From: Lepidodermella squamata
Lineage: Eukaryota > Gastrotricha
DNA: 64,000 nucleotides
Assembly: GCA_047495785.1 (NCBI GenBank)
Contig: JBLDXI010000010.1
Coordinates: 1,426,001-1,490,000, forward strand
Direction: 5' to 3'
Positions within the stretch are counted from its first letter, which is position 1, and each line of letters opens with the position of its first letter. Below, in pieces: positions 59,328 to 64,000 of the stretch. The notes below the pieces were generated by a model. That model was not told where the DNA came from, did not search any database, and was given only the letters and a program-made list of their open reading frames with translations. The position numbers and the translations under genes were made by a program.

Positions 59328-59944
59328 CTGTATGCAATGTAAACTTTGTTAGTCGTGACAATTCGAGAGGCTGGGTACGGCATAACAGTTACAGGCGCGA
59401 AGGCGCCATTGCAGTACAGGCGGAGAGTGCCAGCATAAGCGTCGTAAACAATTGCGACAAGCCGAGGCGCGCCAATGTCACAAGCGTAGATCATCCATTC
59501 ACTGCCTGGTTGTCCATTTACGCCAATAATGTTACTGCCCGTTTGCCAGACGTAGAAACCGTTGACAGTTCCAACAGGTGGATCGTCGTATTCCATTATT
59601 GGCATGACAGCTCTGCTATTGGTGTCAATTACCTGGGCGTACGTCCATGACGTAGCTCCGAAGTTCAATTGTGCGTCTGTTATCGTGATGTAGCGGCCCC
59701 CCGCTGCGTTGTACGATCCGGAAGATTCACCGCTGTACCCGTTGTCATAACTACCCGACGCCGTGTTCGAAAGTACGCTATTCAACTTATTTGTCGTTTT
59801 CGCATCATTACCAGCGTATGAACTGCTCCACAGCCAATAAGCAACACAACTTTCGAGGGAAACCAACGCAGCGAACGCTAGATCAGCATCCCCATTGACT
59901 CGAGACAGAAGGCAAAACAGGGTTCCAAAAAGCAACAGCATCAT
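59328..59944 (-). pseudogene. Duplicate first exon of F (signal peptide + LamG1), orphan or alternative exon
   Basis: 617 nt, exactly the length of F's exon 1 and differing from it at few positions (AYWPW has become AYWLW). It has an intact ATG at 59944, signal peptide ([14 protein letters not shown]) and a GT donor in the same phase. No other complete exon follows before F itself begins. The region 59210-59310 may retain a decayed LamG1 tail exon (SGHANALVACG against SGTANARTACL in D). It could be a dead partial duplication, or an alternative promoter/first exon that splices to F's exon 2 at 56685, since frame and donor permit it. Confidence 0.7.
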
Positions 59945-60991
59945 TTTCGCGGTGAATGTTTTATTTCAACTGAATGCGCTGATAAGGAGTAGCGTTACCT
60001 CCCTACTGTGAGCAACTGTCATAAATCATACTAAGTCAGTTCGCACGATAACCCATTTATGGTACGTGACGTTATTTACCTCAAGCCTTATGCAGTCATT
60101 TAAAATGCAAGGACCTCTAAAATGTCTGCTGTGGGATCGATTTTTTCTATCATCGGTTTTATGTTTTGCTGCCACGTGGTTGATAAGAACCAATTATATT
60201 TATGCCAAACTAAACATGTCCATAGCAAACATGTCGGCTCCTTTATAACGCACGTGGAAGAAGTTCACTTAAAAATAGCAGTCTCCGTTGGATACGAATG
60301 TCATTTCATCGAGTAAAATTTTCCCACAAGCAGGAATAATTCCCAATGCTTCAATTCTTTTCAAGGTAAGAAAAAACCTGACACTGCGCGGCAGGTACAT
60401 TAATTTTTAAGGCTAGCCCTGGCCTGCGCAATCGAGCGTCGCTAAAAACGAAGAAAGGAAACCCTAGAGCTTAATCATAAGCTATGAAAAAACGAAGGAC
60501 TGTATGTGGCCTCCCATTGAGAGCATTTATGACCTGCGGGTAGAGAAAATTTTATTTTAACAGGTATATTTGCTGGGCAACAGATTGAGCACTTGTTGCA
60601 AATTCAAACCGAAATTCGTGTCATCATCGGATCAAAGGTCATCATTTCTACCGCGTGTACCCTGTGCATCGTTGTTTTCACCTTTAAATTTCAATTGCAG
60701 TTCAAATCGTACGCTGTGATGACGATAGATTAATTAGCTATGCCTTCCATCATTTAATTCAAGCATACATAAACCTCACAGCCAAGGGCAATCCAAAACT
60801 TGTTCAGTTTAATTCATCTTCCCGAGTAGAAATAAATACCAGTGTCTGTGTGAGCCGATTAATACTTCACAAAAACGGGAGAAACCTGTCAAACTTTTAA
60901 TAAATCAGCGATGACATATTTACAAAGCATGTCAATAGTAGAGTAAGAGTAAGAAATCAATCCCTAATCTTAACAGTATGTGAAATATCGG
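59945..60991. other. Interval between duplicate exon and copy G
   Basis: Promoter-like DNA carried with the exon duplication (see 60380-60440) and the 3' flank of G, with ATTAAA on the minus strand at 60895-60900 as a possible poly(A) signal. No gene recognised. Confidence 0.35.
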
Positions 60992-63900
60992 TCATCCGGA
61001 TGACTCAGACTCCGGAATGTCCATACCGGCTTCGACGTGACCAAGATCTTTCCTCTGATGAGGCGCTCCAGTTGCTGGTCTATTAGGACTTAATGGGTTT
61101 GGTACAAGCACATCAGACCGCTGGCCATTTACAAAGCCAGCAGTAGCAAGCTGTTGCTCTTCTTTCTTCTTTTCTAAATCTTCCATAAATCTTTCAGACG
61201 AATACTTGTTTCTCAATCGAGCTCGCAACTGGTGAAGTTGCCCCACCCGGCTTCTGTCTCTCAACCATTTTGTGAAATGATTCAGATTATGTCGAAATCG
61301 CTTAATATCTCTAGTCAGCGTCATGTAATCGAGGCATACAACAATACCCAAGAAGAAGCCGAGAATCGATAAGACTGTCGAGGCGGTAGCCACTGCTGTG
61401 TCTGATTCGTAGGCGACTACTTTCGCTGGCTTCGGTGCAGTCAAAAGGGCATTTCTCGAGCATGCAAGCTGCTGTTTGTCCCATGTGGCATTCTCGTTGC
61501 ATCGCCAATACGCAATTTGGTAGGTTTGGTTTTTGCTTGGTTCGTAACCTTGATTCCAGTCACACTCGAAAGCAACGACTTCGTTGTAGAGAATAGTTTC
61601 CACCTCAGAACTCGAGTTCATTATCCGATAATTCGCGATTTCAAAGCTTTGCGGCATCTCGCAACTCACAACTGATAAAAAATTACCAAAAATATACCTT
61701 CTATCAGTTGCCTCATGAAAATACTCACGAAGACATGCCAGTTGGTTGGTCGACCAATATCCAGAATCCAAACACGTATTGACGACCTGACTTAGAGGTG
61801 TGTTTTCTGTACCAGGCTCAATGTACAAGCTGTTAGCACCTTTGCTACATTTCATGGTATAGGTTTCGCCAAAAAAGTAGGTTCCATCTTTCAAATCAGT
61901 AATGTATGCATTTTCTTCCTCCATCGGCTTCGAGCACGTCACAACTGCAAAACGAATAATGCACTTCTTCAGCCCCTATAGTCGCGACGATAGAAATATT
62001 ACCAGAACAGATCGGTTGACCAACAGGCGTCCATGAACCGTTCGATTGACATGTTTTCACAAATAGTTCCAAGCTGGAATCTGTCTTGAAACCTTGCTTG
62101 CAGCTATAAGAAGCGATGCCACCAGTTTGATTCGCAGAAACATTGTAGAATGTGTTGATGCCATCAATTAGAGCTTTGCAAGGAGGAACTATAAATTCTC
62201 AGTATAATATTACTAAATAAGGTATGAGAGAAGCGTTTTCTTACGTAGGCATGAAGCTTTGCCATCAACCCAACTCCAGCCAGTTGAGCCACTGAAAGTG
62301 CATTCCATGAGCCCAGTTGTAGAGCCAGTCATATTATAGCCAGAATTGCAGATATACTTCACCCGGTCGCCCTTTTTGAAGTAATCCAGGGTGGTGGAGT
62401 TGACAAAATAAGCTTGTGCTAAAGATGGCGGATTTGAACAGGCTGTAGCTAAACACGTAGGATAATTGCTATTGATCCGGAGCCAGTTGCCTGTGGCTGC
62501 ATTCGGAGTGAATGGATCACAAACATGCATCCCAGTATCAGCGGCTGATTTTGCTGTAAAGCCCTTCTTGCACAACATCATAGCTGTCTGCATAAACCCG
62601 GCACTGCCATTAAAGGATTTCAAAGGCGGGGCTGATAAGGACCATTCAGCGTTGTCAGGTAAGGTAACACCTTTAGGTACAGCTGAGCAGTTATTAGATG
62701 GGCTCAATCGTCTTCCGCAGGTGTAAGCACATACGATCAGAGCCTCTTTTTCCGTTTCACAGGCTCCAGTAGCCGCCCACTCGCCACACGTGCAGTTCTG
62801 GTCAACAGGCAAACGTGGGTCGACTTCGCATTCACAAGTGGCCCATTTCGTGCATGTACCCTGGCACACAATCCACATGAACCCGGGATTAGACATGCAA
62901 CTGCCCTGATCCTTCCACGTTTTACACATCGGTCCAATGTCATTTCGAGGGGACAAGCAGAGTGTCGTATCGGTGGAAGGAGTGCAAAGGTTTGGGCCTG
63001 AGCACACTGAGCCTCCCGTACACGCCGGAACACAGCGGTCTAAAATATTGTTCAATCTTATAAACACAAATACCCAAAACTAGTCAAAACTCACATTGGG
63101 AACAATCGTCGCCAGTAAAGAAGTCAGTGCAATTGCATTTATCCGGAGCAGCGCACACGCCATCATTTTTACATTCAAAGGTGCAGATTGCTGAAAATAA
63201 GAAAGGATAGAGGCTAGAAAGGTTAGATCAGGTTCAAAGTATTACGCGTTGTGCAGGCAGGTCCACTCCATCCCGGAGCACAAGTGCATGTCTTGTCAGC
63301 ATTACATGTCCCACCATTGGCACATTTAGGGTCACAAAGAGCTACAGCATATTGCAAAGACAGATTAAGAAGATATTGGCGGATAATATGATACAACCTG
63401 TGTTGCAGGTGGCTCCGCCCCATGCCTCTGTGCAATTGCAGGTGTTCCAACCAACGCAAGTGCCGCCATTTAGACACGGATTTGTGCATGATACTGAGAA
63501 GTACCTGCACATATTCCGAACTCTGTTCAGACTGGATGCGTTCAGGGCAGCTTTGTAGATGGACGTACAGCCTAGGTTGAAAGTTGGCGGATTTGTTCCG
63601 TCGTGCCGGCGGCCAATGTACATCCAATAGCTTGTAACTGGAGGGGGGTTCATCGTCTTTGATCCAATAAATGTGGAGTTACAATAGAGGCTAATATTTC
63701 CCGAGGTTTTTTCATATGTGACTGCAATAAATTGATTGCCCGGTGTGAGCAAACAACTTCCCTTAAGACCAGCCGCCACACCACCACCATTCATTGGGTT
63801 GAACCATAGGTTATCAGCACTATCATACATCCACCAGTGCATAGCAAAGGATGTGTCGTTATTGGTAAACTCAACAATCGGTTGACTCGTTGATGACAGG

Positions 63901-64000
63901 ATTCGTATCGTTGCTGCAATTGTAAAAGATTGCCCTGCAAAGTTCAGCAGGCCGTGTCGATAAGTGACGAATTTCGGCGAGGGTGCGCCTTGAACCTGTA
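60992..64000 (-). CDS. Receptor copy G, 3' part (LamG5/EGF to TM and tail; 5' end off window)
   Basis: The 3' half of another family member, closest to F. Exons: 63398-64000 (runs off the edge; LamG5 fused to EGF5), 63246-63341, 63095-63190, 62245-63039, 62003-62188, 61729-61944, 60992-61671. Only two extra EGF exons precede the 795-nt ShKT/CCP1-2 exon, against ten in F. Then CCP3, CCP4, CCP5, membrane helix ([20 protein letters not shown]) and a tail ending ESESSG before TGA. The intron between CCP4 and CCP5 (61672-61728) is 57 bp, a multiple of three, and has no stop, so the two exons form one continuous open frame. The YLN tail motif is replaced by FVN. The start, signal peptide and LamG1-4 lie beyond the window. 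Confidence 0.88.

Overview
The window comes from an animal (metazoan) genome. All recognisable long genes lie on the minus strand and are built from many small exons with GT-AG introns of about 45-60 bp. They encode modular extracellular domains typical of metazoans: LamG-like (concanavalin A-like), EGF, ShKT and sushi/CCP, followed by a transmembrane segment. Non-LTR, pogo, hAT and mariner-type elements are interspersed. Base composition is balanced, and the introns are much shorter than in vertebrates. I cannot name the species; a compact-intron invertebrate is as far as the sequence goes.

Most of the window is one tandem, same-orientation array of paralogous receptor genes. In transcription order (right to left) they are G (60992 to beyond the right edge, 3' part only), F (47795-57909), E (39220-46129), D (28691-36522), C (15142-26736), B (4514-12472) and A (1-3916, 5' part only). 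The complete copies share one plan: signal peptide, five LamG-like domains each followed by an EGF module, a run of extra EGF modules of variable number, two ShKT-like modules, five sushi/CCP-like modules, one transmembrane helix and a basic cytoplasmic tail of about 110 residues. The exon lengths I derived sum to whole codon numbers for B (2220 aa), C (2216 aa), D (2225 aa) and F (2286 aa). E falls out of frame by exactly one 11-bp deletion. The extra-EGF run has 8 exons in B, C and D, 10 in F and 2 in E and G.

The spaces between the genes hold debris of the same family: a decayed LamG1 fragment (about 27725-27960), a sushi-exon fragment (46648-46949) and a second intact copy of F's first exon (59328-59944). 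There are also mobile elements: a CR1-like LINE fragment in B-C, TIR elements in C-D and D-E, four insertions in introns of C and one in an intron of F. Two of the C insertions can be dated relative to the duplications, because the paralogous introns preserve the empty site.

The D-E interval holds a different, previously hidden two-exon gene (37334-37691, minus). It predicts a 99-residue secreted precursor with an acidic propeptide and a lysine-rich, cysteine-free amphipathic C-terminus, and looks like an antimicrobial or cytolytic peptide gene.

Taken together, the locus looks like a young, actively evolving cluster of large adhesive or recognition receptors. The ectodomain length is varied by EGF-exon amplification, copies are homogenised by gene conversion and lost by small deletions, and the membrane-proximal part and tail are kept. 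A role in immunity, allorecognition or cell adhesion is inference from architecture and evolution only.
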